Source: Planotetraspora phitsanulokensis
GTDB lineage: Bacteria > Actinomycetota > Actinomycetes > Streptosporangiales > Streptosporangiaceae
Reading direction: 5' to 3'
NCBI RefSeq assembly: GCF_016863295.1
Contig: NZ_BOOP01000008.1
Location: 186,001-250,000 of the forward strand
Length of the DNA: 64,000 nt
The translations under genes and the position numbers were made by a program. Below, piece by piece: positions 46,449 to 55,474 of the stretch. Position 1 is the first letter of the stretch. Each line of letters starts with the position of its first letter. Under the pieces are notes generated by a model. The model did no database searches. It saw nothing but the letters and a program-made list of their open reading frames with translations, and had not been told where the DNA came from.

Positions 46449-46916
46449 GTGACGATTGATCAGCTCGACGTCAGGCTCGTCACGTTGCTGACCGAAGAGC
46501 CGCGGATCGGCGTGCTGGAGTGCTCCCGCCGGCTGAACGTGGCGAGGGGCACCGTGCAGGCGCGGCTCGATCGCCTGGCGGCCAGGGGCGTCATCGTCGG
46601 GCACGGCCCGCAGATCGACCCCGCCGCGCTGGGATACGACGTCACCGCCTTCGTGACGCTGCAGATCCGTCAGGTCAGCGGGCACGTGCCGGTCGCCGAC
46701 CGGCTCGCCCTGGTTCCCGAGGTGCTCGAGGTCCACACCATCACCGGCGGCGGCGACATGCTCTGCCGGGTGGTCGCCCGCAGCAACGCCGATCTCCAGC
46801 GGGTCATCGACCTCATCGTCGACGTCGAGGGCGTCGTGCGGACTTCATCGGTGATCGCTCTCGACACACCTGTCCCTTATCGAACCCTTCCATTGGTCGC
46901 CGCCGCGCGCACATAG
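46449..46916 (+). CDS. Lrp/AsnC-family transcriptional regulator
   Basis: A 155-residue Lrp/AsnC regulator. The helix-turn-helix reads IDQLDVRLVTLLTEEPRIGV with CSRRLNVARGTVQARLDRL, and the C-terminal RAM ligand domain covers DVTAFVTLQIRQVSGH to VEGVVRTSSVIAL. The GTG start follows an AGG-containing site. Divergence from hppD over the operator at 46377-46415 makes it the likely tyrosine-catabolism regulator, by analogy with HpdR-type pairs. Confidence 0.92.
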   Translation: MTIDQLDVRLVTLLTEEPRIGVLECSRRLNVARGTVQARLDRLAARGVIVGHGPQIDPAALGYDVTAFVTLQIRQVSGHVPVADRLALVPEVLEVHTITGGGDMLCRVVARSNADLQRVIDLIVDVEGVVRTSSVIALDTPVPYRTLPLVAAART

Positions 46917-47044
46917 ACCGGAACGCGGGCGGGAAAACCGCGCCGTACGCCAGTATGGGTTTGGGCCGAGCATTGTTATCCATCGTTTACCGTGGATCCA
47001 TTCGCCCAGCTCAGGGGTGTAAGGGGATGTTTTGGGGGTAACGC

Positions 47045-49285
47045 GTGCACGGCGGCGAAGACGGTCGGGGGGACCGTGACAGCCGGAATTGGACCAAGCC
47101 GGTCGAAAGTGGCGAAGGGCCAATACCGCCCAAATCCGGGACCGTTCGGCGGGTCGTGAAGCGGCCACGGAAGCGGTTGCTCCGCATACTTCTCATCGCG
47201 GTGGCGGCGTCGGCCGCCGCGCTGGTCGTCACCGTCGGCGTCGTGTGGGTGCTGACCCCGATTCCGGACACCACCCAGGAACTGGCCACGGCGCAGGGCT
47301 CGGTGATCTACTACCGCGATGGCAGGTCCGTCCTCGCCAACGAGGGCGTCAACCGCAAGAACGTGCCGCTCAGCCAGGTCCCCACAGTCGTGCGCAACGC
47401 GGTCATCGCCGCGGAGAACCGGACGTTCTACCAGGACCAGGGGGTCTCGCTCTCCGGCACCGCGCGCGCCATGTGGTCCACGCTCACCGGCGGCCAGCTC
47501 CAGGGCGGCTCGACGATCACCCAGCAGATGGTCCGCAACTACTACAGCGGCCTCGGTCAGGAACGCTCCATCGGGCGCAAGCTCAAGGAGATCATGATCG
47601 CCCTGAAGGTCGACCAGTCGAAGTCCAAGGACTGGGTGCTCGAGCAGTACCTCAACACGATCTACTTCGGCCGCGGCGCCTACGGCATCCAGGCCGCCTC
47701 GCTGGCGTACTTCAACAAGGACGTGCAGAACCTCACCCCGGCCGAGGGGGCGTACCTGGCGGCCGTGATCCAGCAGCCGAGCCGGTTCGCCGATCCCAAG
47801 GGCGCTGACCTCGAAGCGGCGCGCGCCCGCTGGCGTGCGGTCGTCGACGGCATGGTCGCCACGCGGGCGCTGACCTCCGCCGACGGGGCCGCCCAGGAGT
47901 TCCCCAAGCTGGCCGCGCAGAAGGCCCCGCTGTCACTCGGCGGCCAGAACGGCTACATGCTCGCCCAGGTGCGGGCGGAGCTGAACCGGCTCGGCTACAG
48001 CGACGAGAACATCAACCAGGGTGGTCTCAAGATCACCACGACCTTCGACAAGAAGCTGATGGGCCTCGCGCAGGACTCGGTGAAGGCGGTGCTCCCCAGC
48101 GGCACGCCCAAGAGCGTCCGCACCGGCCTCGCCGCCGTCGACCCGGCGACGGGAGAGGTGGTCGCCTTCTACGGGGGCCGCTACGAGACCAACCAGTACG
48201 ACAACGCCTTCTCCGCGAAGGTCCAGGCGGGCTCGACGTTCAAGCCGTACGCGCTCGCCGCCGCCCTGCAGGCGGGCTACGGCCTCGGCACCCGGGTGTA
48301 CGGCAACTCGCCCCTGCGGATCGACACGGCCGAGATCCCCAACTCCGACAACAGGTCGTACGGCTCGGCCATCACGCTCGTGCAGGCCGCCCAGTACTCC
48401 GTCAACACCGCGTTCGTCGATCTCGGGCGGCTCGTCGGCCTGGACAAGGTCGCGGCGGCGGCGGAGGCCGCGGGGATCCCGGCCGACCAGCTCGTCAAGC
48501 AGAAGGACTTCCCCACCTTCCCGCTCGGCACGGCGTCGGTGAGCGCCGTGCAGCAGGCCTCAGGGTTCGCCACGTTCGCCGCGAAGGGCGTGCACCGCCC
48601 GGCGCACGTGATCCGTGCGATCACCGATGCGAACGGCGTGACCAAGAAGATCACTGTCAACGGGGTGCGGGCGTTCAGCGAGGCCACGGCCGCCGACACG
48701 ACCTACGCGCTGGAGCAGGTCGTGACCGGGGGCACCGGAACCGCCGCCCGCCTCTACGACCGCCCCGTGGCGGGGAAGACGGGGACGACCGACGAGTCGG
48801 CCGCCGTGTGGTTCTCCGGGTACGTCCCCCAGCTGGCCGTGGCCGTCGACATGTTCCGCGACGACAACAAGCCGGTGACCGTGCCCGGCTACGGGGAGTT
48901 GTACGGCGGGACGTTGCCCGCCCAGATCTGGAAGTACTTCATGAGCGCCGCGATGGAGGGCAAGCCGGTCAAGGAGTTCCCCGACCCCGTCTCCTGGGAT
49001 CCCTATTACTACTGGGACGGATACGGCGCCAGCGCGTCGCCCTCGCAGTCGCCCAGCCAGGGCGCCACCCCGACGCCCACCGCGTCGGACACCGGGGCCG
49101 CGACAGCCACCACACCGGATCCCCGCCGCTCCACCGGTTCCAGCGGCCCGCCCGGCAACGGCGACGTCGGCGGAGGCGCCGGAGACGGAGGCATAGGCGT
49201 GCCCGGGGACGACACGCCTCCCGGTGCCGGAACCCCCGGTCAGCCGCCTCGGATGGTGCCGACCGCGCCGCCGGGCACCGGGTGA
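47045..49285 (+). CDS. Class A penicillin-binding protein (bifunctional)
   Basis: A 746-residue peptidoglycan synthase. One membrane helix (about 44-66) follows a short cytoplasmic end. The glycosyltransferase domain has AAENRTFYQDQGVSLSGTAR, where the usual ED is EN but the catalytic Glu is kept, and GGSTITQQMVRNYY. The transpeptidase domain has S-x-x-K in AGSTFKPYALA (about residue 396), S-x-N in QYSVNTAFVDL, and KTG in VAGKTGTTDES (about 577). The tail is Pro/Ser/Thr/Gly-rich and of low complexity. The start is a GTG. Confidence 0.94.
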   Translation: MHGGEDGRGDRDSRNWTKPVESGEGPIPPKSGTVRRVVKRPRKRLLRILLIAVAASAAALVVTVGVVWVLTPIPDTTQELATAQGSVIYYRDGRSVLANEGVNRKNVPLSQVPTVVRNAVIAAENRTFYQDQGVSLSGTARAMWSTLTGGQLQGGSTITQQMVRNYYSGLGQERSIGRKLKEIMIALKVDQSKSKDWVLEQYLNTIYFGRGAYGIQAASLAYFNKDVQNLTPAEGAYLAAVIQQPSRFADPKGADLEAARARWRAVVDGMVATRALTSADGAAQEFPKLAAQKAPLSLGGQNGYMLAQVRAELNRLGYSDENINQGGLKITTTFDKKLMGLAQDSVKAVLPSGTPKSVRTGLAAVDPATGEVVAFYGGRYETNQYDNAFSAKVQAGSTFKPYALAAALQAGYGLGTRVYGNSPLRIDTAEIPNSDNRSYGSAITLVQAAQYSVNTAFVDLGRLVGLDKVAAAAEAAGIPADQLVKQKDFPTFPLGTASVSAVQQASGFATFAAKGVHRPAHVIRAITDANGVTKKITVNGVRAFSEATAADTTYALEQVVTGGTGTAARLYDRPVAGKTGTTDESAAVWFSGYVPQLAVAVDMFRDDNKPVTVPGYGELYGGTLPAQIWKYFMSAAMEGKPVKEFPDPVSWDPYYYWDGYGASASPSQSPSQGATPTPTASDTGAATATTPDPRRSTGSSGPPGNGDVGGGAGDGGIGVPGDDTPPGAGTPGQPPRMVPTAPPGTG

Positions 49286-49292
49286 CGGCCGA

Positions 49293-51317
49293 TCACGCCG
49301 ACAGCTGGGCGCGCAGCTCCGCGGGAGTGGTGACCGGGGCGCGGCAGGCGAAACCGCGGCACACGTAGGCCGCCGGCTCGCCGCCGACCAGTCCGCGGCC
49401 CTCCAGGAGCGGGACATCCGCGGTCCCCCCTGGCCCGAGGGCGACGACCAGTCCCGGCGCGCCCGACATCAGGGCGGCCCGATGGAGCGCCTTGGTACGC
49501 GGATCGTCGGCGGGGCCGACGACGGCCACCTCGACCGGACCGTTCAGCGTGCTCTCCGTCACCGCGAGGCCCCACCCGGCGAACCTGGCGTACTTGGCCG
49601 CCAGCACCGAGACCGCGCCGAGAGCCGCCTCGGCCGCCTCCCTGTGCCGCGCGGACCCGGTGAGCGCGGCGTAGGACAGCAGGGCTCCGGCGGCGGCGAA
49701 CTGACCTGACGGCGTGGCGTTGTCGGTCGGGTCCTGCGGCCGCTGGAACAGTCGTTCGCCGTCGTCGGGCGAGTCGAAGAAGCCGCCCGACCCATCGGGG
49801 AACCGCGTGAGCAGCGTCTCCAGAAGGCCGCCGGCGCGACGGAACCACCGCGTCTCCCCGGTCACGCCGTAGAGCGTGAGGAAGCCCTCAGCCACGTTCG
49901 CATAGTCCTCGAGCACGCCGGCGTTGGCGCCGGCCCGCCCGTCACGTGAGGTCCGGCGCAGTCGTACCGGGCCGGTGTCCGGCGTGGAGCCGGCGGTGGA
50001 GTTCACGGGGGAGTCCGGCGCGGCGTGCAGGTCGTCGAGCAGCACGGCGGCGGCCCGCGCGGCCCCCACCAGGTCGGGACGGTCGAACAGCGCGCCGGCC
50101 TCCGCGAGCGCGGACACGGCCAGGCCGTTCCAGGAGGCGACGACCTTGTCGTCCCGCCCTGGCCGCGTCCGCTTGTCGCGGGCCGTGAGCAGTGCCGTAC
50201 GGACCCGGTCGAACCGGGCGGCGTCGTCGGGATCGGCGAGAAGCTGGAGCACGGACGTGCCGTGTTCGAACGTGCCGGTCACCTCGAAGAGCGAGCTGGC
50301 CCAGGCGCCGTCGTCGTCGCCGAGCACGTCACGGAGCTGCTCGGGGGTCCAGACGTAGAACAGGCCCTCTCCGTGCGTGCCGTCCGGGCCCGCGCTGTCG
50401 GCGTCCAGAGCGGAGGCGAAGCCGCCCTCGGGTGTGCGCATCTCGCGCAGCAGCCAGTCGGCGGTCTCCAGCGCGATCCGCCTGGCGAGCACCGACCCGG
50501 TGGAGCGCCACCAGTGTGTGTAGACCCGCAGCAACAGGGCGTTGTCGTAGAGCATCTTCTCGAAGTGCGGGACGACCCAGCCGGCGTCCACCGAGTAGCG
50601 CGCGAAGCCTCCGGCGAGCTGGTCGTAGACGCCTCCCCTGGCCATGGCGTCCATCGTCTTCTCCGCCATGGCGAGGGCGTCGGTGGTGCCGTGCCTGAGG
50701 AGGAACTCCAGGACCATGGACGGCGGGAACTTGGGCGCGCCGCCGAAGCCGCCCCTGCGCGGGTCGAAGCTCTCGGCGAGGTTGCGGACCGCGGCCTCCA
50801 GCACCGGCGCCGCGGGCGTCGCCCCCGGGGGAAGCCCCGCGCGCTCGTTGAGCGCCGCGACCACCGTCGCACCCTGCGCGACGACGGCCTCCCTGTCCTC
50901 GCGCCAGGCCTGGGAGATGCCCTGGAGAAGCTGCTGGAAGCGCGCCCGGGGGAAGTAGGTGCCCGCGTAGAACGGCGCCCCCTCCGGTGTGGCGAAGACG
51001 GTCATGGGCCAGCCGCCCTGCCCGGTCATCGCCTGTGTGGCCCCCATGTAGACCGCGTCGACGTCCGGCCGCTCCTCGCGGTCGACCTTGATGCTGACGA
51101 ACAGCTCGTTCATCATCCGGGCCGTCGCGGGGTCCTCGAAGGACTCGTGCGCCATGACGTGGCACCAGTGGCAGGCGGAGTAACCGACGCTGATCAACAG
51201 CGGCACGCCGCGTGAGCGGGCCTCGTCGAACGCCTCGTCGCCCCAGGGGAACCAGTCGACCGGGTTGTCGGCGTGCTGCAGCAGGTAAGGCGAGGTCGCG
51301 CCACCAAGCCGGTTCAT
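49293..51317 (-). CDS. Thioredoxin-domain/glycosyl-hydrolase-like protein (YyaL/SPATA20 type)
   Basis: A 674-residue protein with an N-terminal thioredoxin-like domain ([20 protein letters not shown], then [19 protein letters not shown] with the CHWCH motif near 49-53) and a C-terminal alpha/alpha-barrel like that of glycosyl hydrolases. It is the YyaL/SPATA20 family, Rv1084 in M. tuberculosis, which also lies near mca and greA. The function of the family is poorly known. It converges with the penicillin-binding protein gene 7 bases away. Confidence 0.92.
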   Translation of the reverse strand: MNRLGGATSPYLLQHADNPVDWFPWGDEAFDEARSRGVPLLISVGYSACHWCHVMAHESFEDPATARMMNELFVSIKVDREERPDVDAVYMGATQAMTGQGGWPMTVFATPEGAPFYAGTYFPRARFQQLLQGISQAWREDREAVVAQGATVVAALNERAGLPPGATPAAPVLEAAVRNLAESFDPRRGGFGGAPKFPPSMVLEFLLRHGTTDALAMAEKTMDAMARGGVYDQLAGGFARYSVDAGWVVPHFEKMLYDNALLLRVYTHWWRSTGSVLARRIALETADWLLREMRTPEGGFASALDADSAGPDGTHGEGLFYVWTPEQLRDVLGDDDGAWASSLFEVTGTFEHGTSVLQLLADPDDAARFDRVRTALLTARDKRTRPGRDDKVVASWNGLAVSALAEAGALFDRPDLVGAARAAAVLLDDLHAAPDSPVNSTAGSTPDTGPVRLRRTSRDGRAGANAGVLEDYANVAEGFLTLYGVTGETRWFRRAGGLLETLLTRFPDGSGGFFDSPDDGERLFQRPQDPTDNATPSGQFAAAGALLSYAALTGSARHREAAEAALGAVSVLAAKYARFAGWGLAVTESTLNGPVEVAVVGPADDPRTKALHRAALMSGAPGLVVALGPGGTADVPLLEGRGLVGGEPAAYVCRGFACRAPVTTPAELRAQLSA

Positions 51318-51529
51318 AGATCCAGCCTCTCACACGGAGACGCGCGAGGGCCCCGGGTCTCGGGGAGGTCAGGCCGTCGGCAGGGCCTCCGCCGGAGCGG
51401 GCCGGGCGGCCCGGATCGCCCTCGCGGCCAGGGAAAACAACGAGCAGATCATTCCGTTACTAGGGCAAGGAACCGCCACGAACGCGGCGGGGATGTGTTC
51501 CGGCCCCGTCCAGCGTAGGCTCACGGGGC

Positions 51530-52678
51530 GTGAGCTTGGATCTGGACTTCGCTGTCAGGCATTCGGGACGGCAGGCGGCGGCGCTGACGCGGCGCGACGT
51601 GGCGCGCGTCCTGCTGGCCGTGCCCTCGGGGCAGGCCCTGGTCTCCCTGTCTGACCTGCGCAAGGAACTGCTGGCCGCGGGCAACCCGCTGTCCGTCGTC
51701 TTCTGGGACTCGGCCAGGGCGATCCTGTCCCGCATCGAGTCCGGATCGGCCACGGTGGGAGATGTCCAGCGCTGGCTCGAGTCCAGCGGGACCGAGCCGA
51801 TCCTGCTCACTCGCAGTTACTTCGTGTGGCCGGAGGAGAGCGAGCGCGGCCCCGTCGCCACCGAGATGTACGGGCGCATGGTCGCGTTCCTCGAGGGACT
51901 CGTGGACGCCGGCGAGATCGACCCCGACGCGCTGGCCGCCGGTGACCAGGACGCCCGCCACGCCTTCGAGGAGTTGCAGGAGCGCTGGCTGACCACGCCG
52001 CTGCCCGACGGGCGGATTCCGAACGTCGTGGTCAGCGACGAGCAGGACCAGGAGTTGTTCGCCGCGTGGGACGAGGAGGAGGCCTTCGCGCTCAGCGAGC
52101 TGCGCCGGGTGCTCGGCGACCTGCCGGAACCGCCGCTGCCCGCCCAGGACCTCCGGTCGGCCGCCGGGCGGCTGCGCGTCACACTGACCCAGCAGGGCTA
52201 TCCCGGCAACATCCTGCGGGCGTGCGCCGGGCTCGAGGACGGAATCCTGCCCGAGCGGGACGAGGATCTGTGGCTCGCGGTCGCGGCCGGGATCGCCGCC
52301 CCGATCTCCGACCTCCCCGACGAGGAGGACGCGGCCCGCTTCTTCGACATGGAGGGGGAGCTCAGCCACGAGGACTCGATCCTCGCCTCCCTCTGCGCGA
52401 TCCACCACGCCGACTGGCTGGCGGTGGTGATCACCCTGGCCCGCTACGGCCCGGGCGTGCTCGCTTCGCCGGAGCGGATCGCCCGGTTCATCGCCGACTC
52501 CGAGGACATCGACGTCGAGCCCGACGAACCGGAGGACCTCGAGGCGACCGAGATGCTCTTCACGGCCGTCACGCCGCTGTGGGCGCACCTCGGCATCGTG
52601 GACAAGGCGGAGGTGCTCACGCCGCTGGGCTGGTGGGGACTGCCCAAGGCGCTCGAGCGGGCCTGGTCGGCGGACTGA
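51530..52678 (+). CDS. Conserved acidic protein of unknown function
   Basis: A 382-residue soluble, acidic, mostly helical protein. I do not recognise a domain. It opens MSLDLDFAVRHSGRQAAALT and contains no catalytic motif, signal peptide or membrane segment that I can see. LDHWx-type motifs are absent. It starts at a GTG/ATG region after a gap of 212 bases with little of note and is followed by a tandem repeat and a terminator. The size and lack of cysteines suggest a structural or regulatory protein. Confidence 0.6.
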   Translation: MSLDLDFAVRHSGRQAAALTRRDVARVLLAVPSGQALVSLSDLRKELLAAGNPLSVVFWDSARAILSRIESGSATVGDVQRWLESSGTEPILLTRSYFVWPEESERGPVATEMYGRMVAFLEGLVDAGEIDPDALAAGDQDARHAFEELQERWLTTPLPDGRIPNVVVSDEQDQELFAAWDEEEAFALSELRRVLGDLPEPPLPAQDLRSAAGRLRVTLTQQGYPGNILRACAGLEDGILPERDEDLWLAVAAGIAAPISDLPDEEDAARFFDMEGELSHEDSILASLCAIHHADWLAVVITLARYGPGVLASPERIARFIADSEDIDVEPDEPEDLEATEMLFTAVTPLWAHLGIVDKAEVLTPLGWWGLPKALERAWSAD

Positions 52679-52685
52679 TCAGAGG

Positions 52686-52745
52686 CGTACTGGCAGGCGT
52701 CGAAACGGCCTGAGTCGTACCGGCAGGCGTCGAATCGGCCTGAAT
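52686..52745. repeat. Two tandem 30-base repeats
   Basis: Two copies of a 30-base unit lie head to tail at 52686-52715 and 52716-52745. Each contains GGCAGGCGTCGAA; they differ at three positions. The unit is not coding, since it falls just after the stop of the acidic protein gene and before a terminator. It may be a recent local duplication or the start of a variable-number repeat. Confidence 0.7.
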
Positions 52746-52774
52746 CGAACGGGCGGGGAGATCGACCGAAGGCG

Positions 52775-52799
52775 GGACCGGCCGGAGACCGGCCGGTCC
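52775..52799. terminator. Bidirectional stem-loop between convergent genes
   Basis: GGACCGGCCGG (52775-52785) and CCGGCCGGTCC (52789-52799) form a perfect 11 bp stem with the loop AGA. It lies between genes that converge on it and is a good terminator for both. Confidence 0.75.
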
Positions 52800-52813
52800 G
52801 CAGGCGCGACGCC

Positions 52814-53122
52814 TCAGTCCGCGGACTCGACGGTCGCGCGGTGTTCGTCGTCGACGAGGTCGAGATAGTCGGGGTGGCGCTCGATGTAGCCCGCCACGAA
52901 CGGGCACAGGGGCACGACCTTGAGGCCCGCGTCCCGCGACCGGTCGAGCGCCGTGGAGACGAGCTTGCTGCCCAGCCCCTTGCCCTCGAACTCGTCGCGG
53001 ATCACGGTGTGCGTGAAGACGATCTTGCCTGGCCGTAGCCGATACTCCGCGAATCCGGCGACCTGGCCGTCGACCAGGATCTCGTAGCGCGCCTTCTCCG
53101 CGTCGTCCACGACCTCGGTCAC
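52814..53122 (-). CDS. Small GCN5-related acetyltransferase (Acetyltransf_CG type)
   Basis: A 102-residue protein. The fold is the short YjdJ/At1g77540-like GNAT subgroup: ARYEILVDGQVAGFAEYRLR, FTHTVIRDEFEGKGLGSKLV, and LKVVPLCPFVAGYIERHPDY, where the Cys is characteristic of the group. It starts at a GTG whose last bases overlap the stop of the small membrane-protein gene upstream (GTGA), so the two are coupled. The substrate is unknown. Confidence 0.85.
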   Translation of the reverse strand: MTEVVDDAEKARYEILVDGQVAGFAEYRLRPGKIVFTHTVIRDEFEGKGLGSKLVSTALDRSRDAGLKVVPLCPFVAGYIERHPDYLDLVDDEHRATVESAD

Positions 53123-53292
53123 GCGTCGTCTCCGTTCTTGTGGTTCTCGCCCCTGTCGTCCGGTCCCTGGATCTTGGCGAACTTCCTGTTCATCGACTTG
53201 ATCAGGAAGAACAGGGCGACGCCGATCGCGGCGACGACCATGAAGGCGAGGATCCCGGGGCCGACGTGGGTGTAGTCGGGTGTGACGTTCAC
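53119..53292 (-). CDS. Small single-pass membrane protein (Rv1083-like position)
   Basis: A 57-residue protein starting at GTG 53292. It has a short outer N-terminus (VNVTPDYTHVGPG), one membrane helix (ILAFMVVAAIGVALFFLI) and a basic then acidic cytoplasmic tail (KSMNRKFAKIQGP). It lies 9 bases after mca on the same strand and overlaps the GNAT gene by 4 bases. The mca-small membrane protein-YyaL order matches Rv1082-Rv1083-Rv1084. The function is unknown. Confidence 0.72.
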   Translation of the reverse strand: MNVTPDYTHVGPGILAFMVVAAIGVALFFLIKSMNRKFAKIQGPDDRGENHKNGDDA

Positions 53293-53301
53293 GGGTCCAG
53301 C

Positions 53302-54183
53302 TTACGAGCAGGCGGGGGAGACCCCCGCGTGGATCCCCGTGAACAGGTCGTCCTCGGGCAGCGAGGTGTCGACCAGCGAGCGCGCCAGGTGGTAGTCCTC
53401 GGTCGGCCACGCCTCCTTCTGGATCTCGATCGGGCACACGAACCAGAACCCGTCCGGGTCCACCTGTGTGGCGTGGGCCAGCAGGGCGCGGTCCCGCGTC
53501 TCGAAGTAGTCGGCGCACGGCACCCGGGTCGTGACCTCCCACTTCTGCGGGCGGTCCTCCCAGCGTGAGATCCAGTCGGCGTACGGCGAGCCCATCCCGC
53601 GCTCGTTCATGATCTCGTGCAGTGCCTCGAACCGCTCCTTGGTGAAGCCCATGTGGTAGTAGAGCTTCAGCGGCTGCCAGGGCTCCCCGGTGCCCGGGTA
53701 GCGGTCCGGGTCGCCCGCCGCGTCGAAGGCCTCCACCGACACACGGTTGGTCATGATGTGGTCGGGGTGCGGGTAGCCGCCGTTGTCGTCGTACGTCAAG
53801 ATCACGTGCGGCCGGAACTCGCGGATCGCCGCCACGAGCGGCCGGGAGGCCACCTCGAGCGGCTGAAGGGCGAAGCATCCCTCGGGAAGCGGCTCGCTCT
53901 CGTCTTCGGGGAGGCCCGAGTCGACGAATCCGAGGAAGCTCTGCTCGACGCCGAGGATCTCGCGCGCCGCGGCCATCTCCAGGCGGCGCACCTCGCCCAT
54001 GTTCTCCAGGATCTCCGGGCGCTCCATCTTCGGATTGAGGATCGAGCCCCGTTCGCCGCCCGTGCACGTGATCACGAGGACCTCCACGCCCTCGGCGACG
54101 TAACGAGCCATCGTGGCCGCGCCCTTGCTCGACTCGTCGTCTGGGTGCGCGTGAACGGCCATCAGCCTCAGCGGTGCACTCAC
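53302..54183 (-). CDS. mca: Mycothiol S-conjugate amidase
   Basis: A 293-residue zinc amidase that cleaves mycothiol S-conjugates during detoxification. The zinc motif is LMAVHAHPDDESSKGAATMA at the N-terminus, followed by VLVITCTGGERGSI and the third ligand in DDNGGYPHPDHIMTNR. Its length and proximity to greA and DUF4307 point to Mca rather than MshB. I chose the GTG at 54183 because GAGGAG lies 5 bases upstream; a TTG at 54195 is in frame but falls before that site. Confidence 0.94.
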   Translation of the reverse strand: MSAPLRLMAVHAHPDDESSKGAATMARYVAEGVEVLVITCTGGERGSILNPKMERPEILENMGEVRRLEMAAAREILGVEQSFLGFVDSGLPEDESEPLPEGCFALQPLEVASRPLVAAIREFRPHVILTYDDNGGYPHPDHIMTNRVSVEAFDAAGDPDRYPGTGEPWQPLKLYYHMGFTKERFEALHEIMNERGMGSPYADWISRWEDRPQKWEVTTRVPCADYFETRDRALLAHATQVDPDGFWFVCPIEIQKEAWPTEDYHLARSLVDTSLPEDDLFTGIHAGVSPACS

Positions 54184-54196
54184 GGCTCTCCTCAAG

Positions 54197-54218
54197 TCTC
54201 CTGGTAGCTCCCAGGAGA
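54197..54218 (-). promoter_or_regulatory. Stem-loop just upstream of mca
   Basis: TCTCCTGG and CCAGGAGA form a perfect 8 bp stem with a 6-base loop, ending about 14 bases before the mca start. It includes a second AGGAG and could mask or present the ribosome site in the mca leader. A terminator function is less likely because of its position. Confidence 0.4.
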
Positions 54219-54332
54219 GGTTAGCTTCTATTCGGCGGGGTGCTTCGGATTAGCCGCCCGACCGCGACCCCGGACGACCCTCCGGGGACAATTGATTCGC
54301 ACAACGTCCACAGACCACGGGGAGATTCCGCC

Positions 54333-54770
54333 ATGCCGAGCGACGAGGCCGCGAACGGCCCGGAGGGTCAGGTGCCCGGACCCATCCTCGGCACGCCGGA
54401 CGAGTTCCAGCCCCGCCCGGCCACGCGCCGGAGATTCCTGGCGTACGCCGTCATCGGCGTCTTCGTGGCCCTGATGGCCGGAGGCTGGGGATACGTGATG
54501 GTGGCGTTCAAGGGCAATCCCTCGGTGAGCGCCGAGGTCATCACGTTCGACGCGAGCGCCCCGTCGTCCGCGCGGATCACCTTCTCCGTGCACAAGCCGG
54601 CCGACCGCGAGGCGACCTGCCGTTTGCGCGCGGTCGACACCCAGCACATCGAGGTCGGCAGCCGCGAGATCGACGTTCCGCGCGGCGAATCGGACATCGC
54701 TTTCACCGAGACGTTGAAGACCACTGCCCAGGCCACAGCGGTCCACGTCCAGTACTGCAATCTCGTATAG
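54333..54770 (+). CDS. DUF4307 membrane protein
   Basis: A 145-residue protein with a cytoplasmic N-terminus, one membrane helix (about 36-56, LAYAVIGVFVALMAGGWGYV) and an outer immunoglobulin-like domain (VSAEVITFDASAPSSARITF, ATCRLRAVDTQHIEVG, ending VHVQYCNLV with two Cys). This matches DUF4307, encoded next to greA in many actinobacteria (Rv1081c). The ATG has GGGGAG 8 bases upstream. Its role is unknown. Confidence 0.87.
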   Translation: MPSDEAANGPEGQVPGPILGTPDEFQPRPATRRRFLAYAVIGVFVALMAGGWGYVMVAFKGNPSVSAEVITFDASAPSSARITFSVHKPADREATCRLRAVDTQHIEVGSREIDVPRGESDIAFTETLKTTAQATAVHVQYCNLV

Positions 54771-54845
54771 TGGATTCTTTGGGGAAGCGTTCGAAGGCGT
54801 TAACTTCCTAGCCTTCCGAGTCACTTACAGGAACAAGGAGAACCC

Positions 54846-55346
54846 GTGGCCGTCTCCCAGAACGAAAACGTCACCTGGCTGACGCAGGAGGCGTACGACC
54901 GCCTCAAGGAGGAGTACGAGTACCTTTCTGGCCCGGGTCGCACCGACATCGCCAAGAAGATCGAGGCCGCCCGGGAAGAGGGCGACCTCAAGGAGAACGG
55001 CGGCTACCACGCCGCCAAGGACGAGCAGGGCAAGATGGAGGCCCGAATCTTCCACCTCCGTCAGATCCTCGACAGCGCGAAGGTCGGCGAGGCTCCCCGC
55101 GCCGAAGGTGTCGTCGGTCCCGGGATGACCGTGACGGTGCGTTTCGGCGGGGACGACGAGGAGGTCACCTTCCTCCTGGCCTCCCGTGAGGAGAGCGGCG
55201 CACCCATCGACGTCTACTCGCCGAAGTCCCCCCTCGGGGCCGCCATCAACGGCAAGAAGATCGGCGACAAGGCCACGTACACGCTGCCCAACGGCCGGCA
55301 GAACACCGTGGAGATCCTCGAGGCCGTGCCGTACATCGGCAACTAG
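54846..55346 (+). CDS. greA: Transcription elongation factor GreA
   Basis: A 166-residue Gre factor that stimulates RNA cleavage in backtracked RNA polymerase. The N-terminal coiled coil carries the catalytic acidic tip region REEGDLKENGGYHAAKDEQG, and the C-terminal FKBP-like domain ends in ILEAVPY. The GTG start is preceded by AAGGAG. It lies 75 bases after DUF4307, the usual actinobacterial arrangement. Confidence 0.97.
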   Translation: MAVSQNENVTWLTQEAYDRLKEEYEYLSGPGRTDIAKKIEAAREEGDLKENGGYHAAKDEQGKMEARIFHLRQILDSAKVGEAPRAEGVVGPGMTVTVRFGGDDEEVTFLLASREESGAPIDVYSPKSPLGAAINGKKIGDKATYTLPNGRQNTVEILEAVPYIGN

Positions 55347-55383
55347 GACGACCGGAGCCGCAGGAAAGCGTCTCACCCCATAT

Positions 55384-55422
55384 GCCGGGAGTCTCGCGGT
55401 AAAGGATTGCGAGATTCCCGGC
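55384..55422 (+). terminator. Long stem-loop between greA and the NlpC/P60 gene
   Basis: GCCGGGAGTCTCGC (55384-55397) and GCGAGATTCCCGGC (55409-55422) form a 14 bp stem with one G-T pair and an 11-base loop. It lies 38 bases after greA and 53 bases before the next start. It may end greA transcription or attenuate the downstream gene. Confidence 0.6.
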
Positions 55423-55474
55423 TGTACGGCAGGCTCGGGATGGACCGGGCGTATTTGTCGAAAGGGGTGAGATC

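Noticed and set aside
55347-55474. A c-di-AMP (ydaO) riboswitch before the NlpC/P60 gene
   Set aside because: The leader is only 128 bases with one hairpin and lacks the long conserved riboswitch core.
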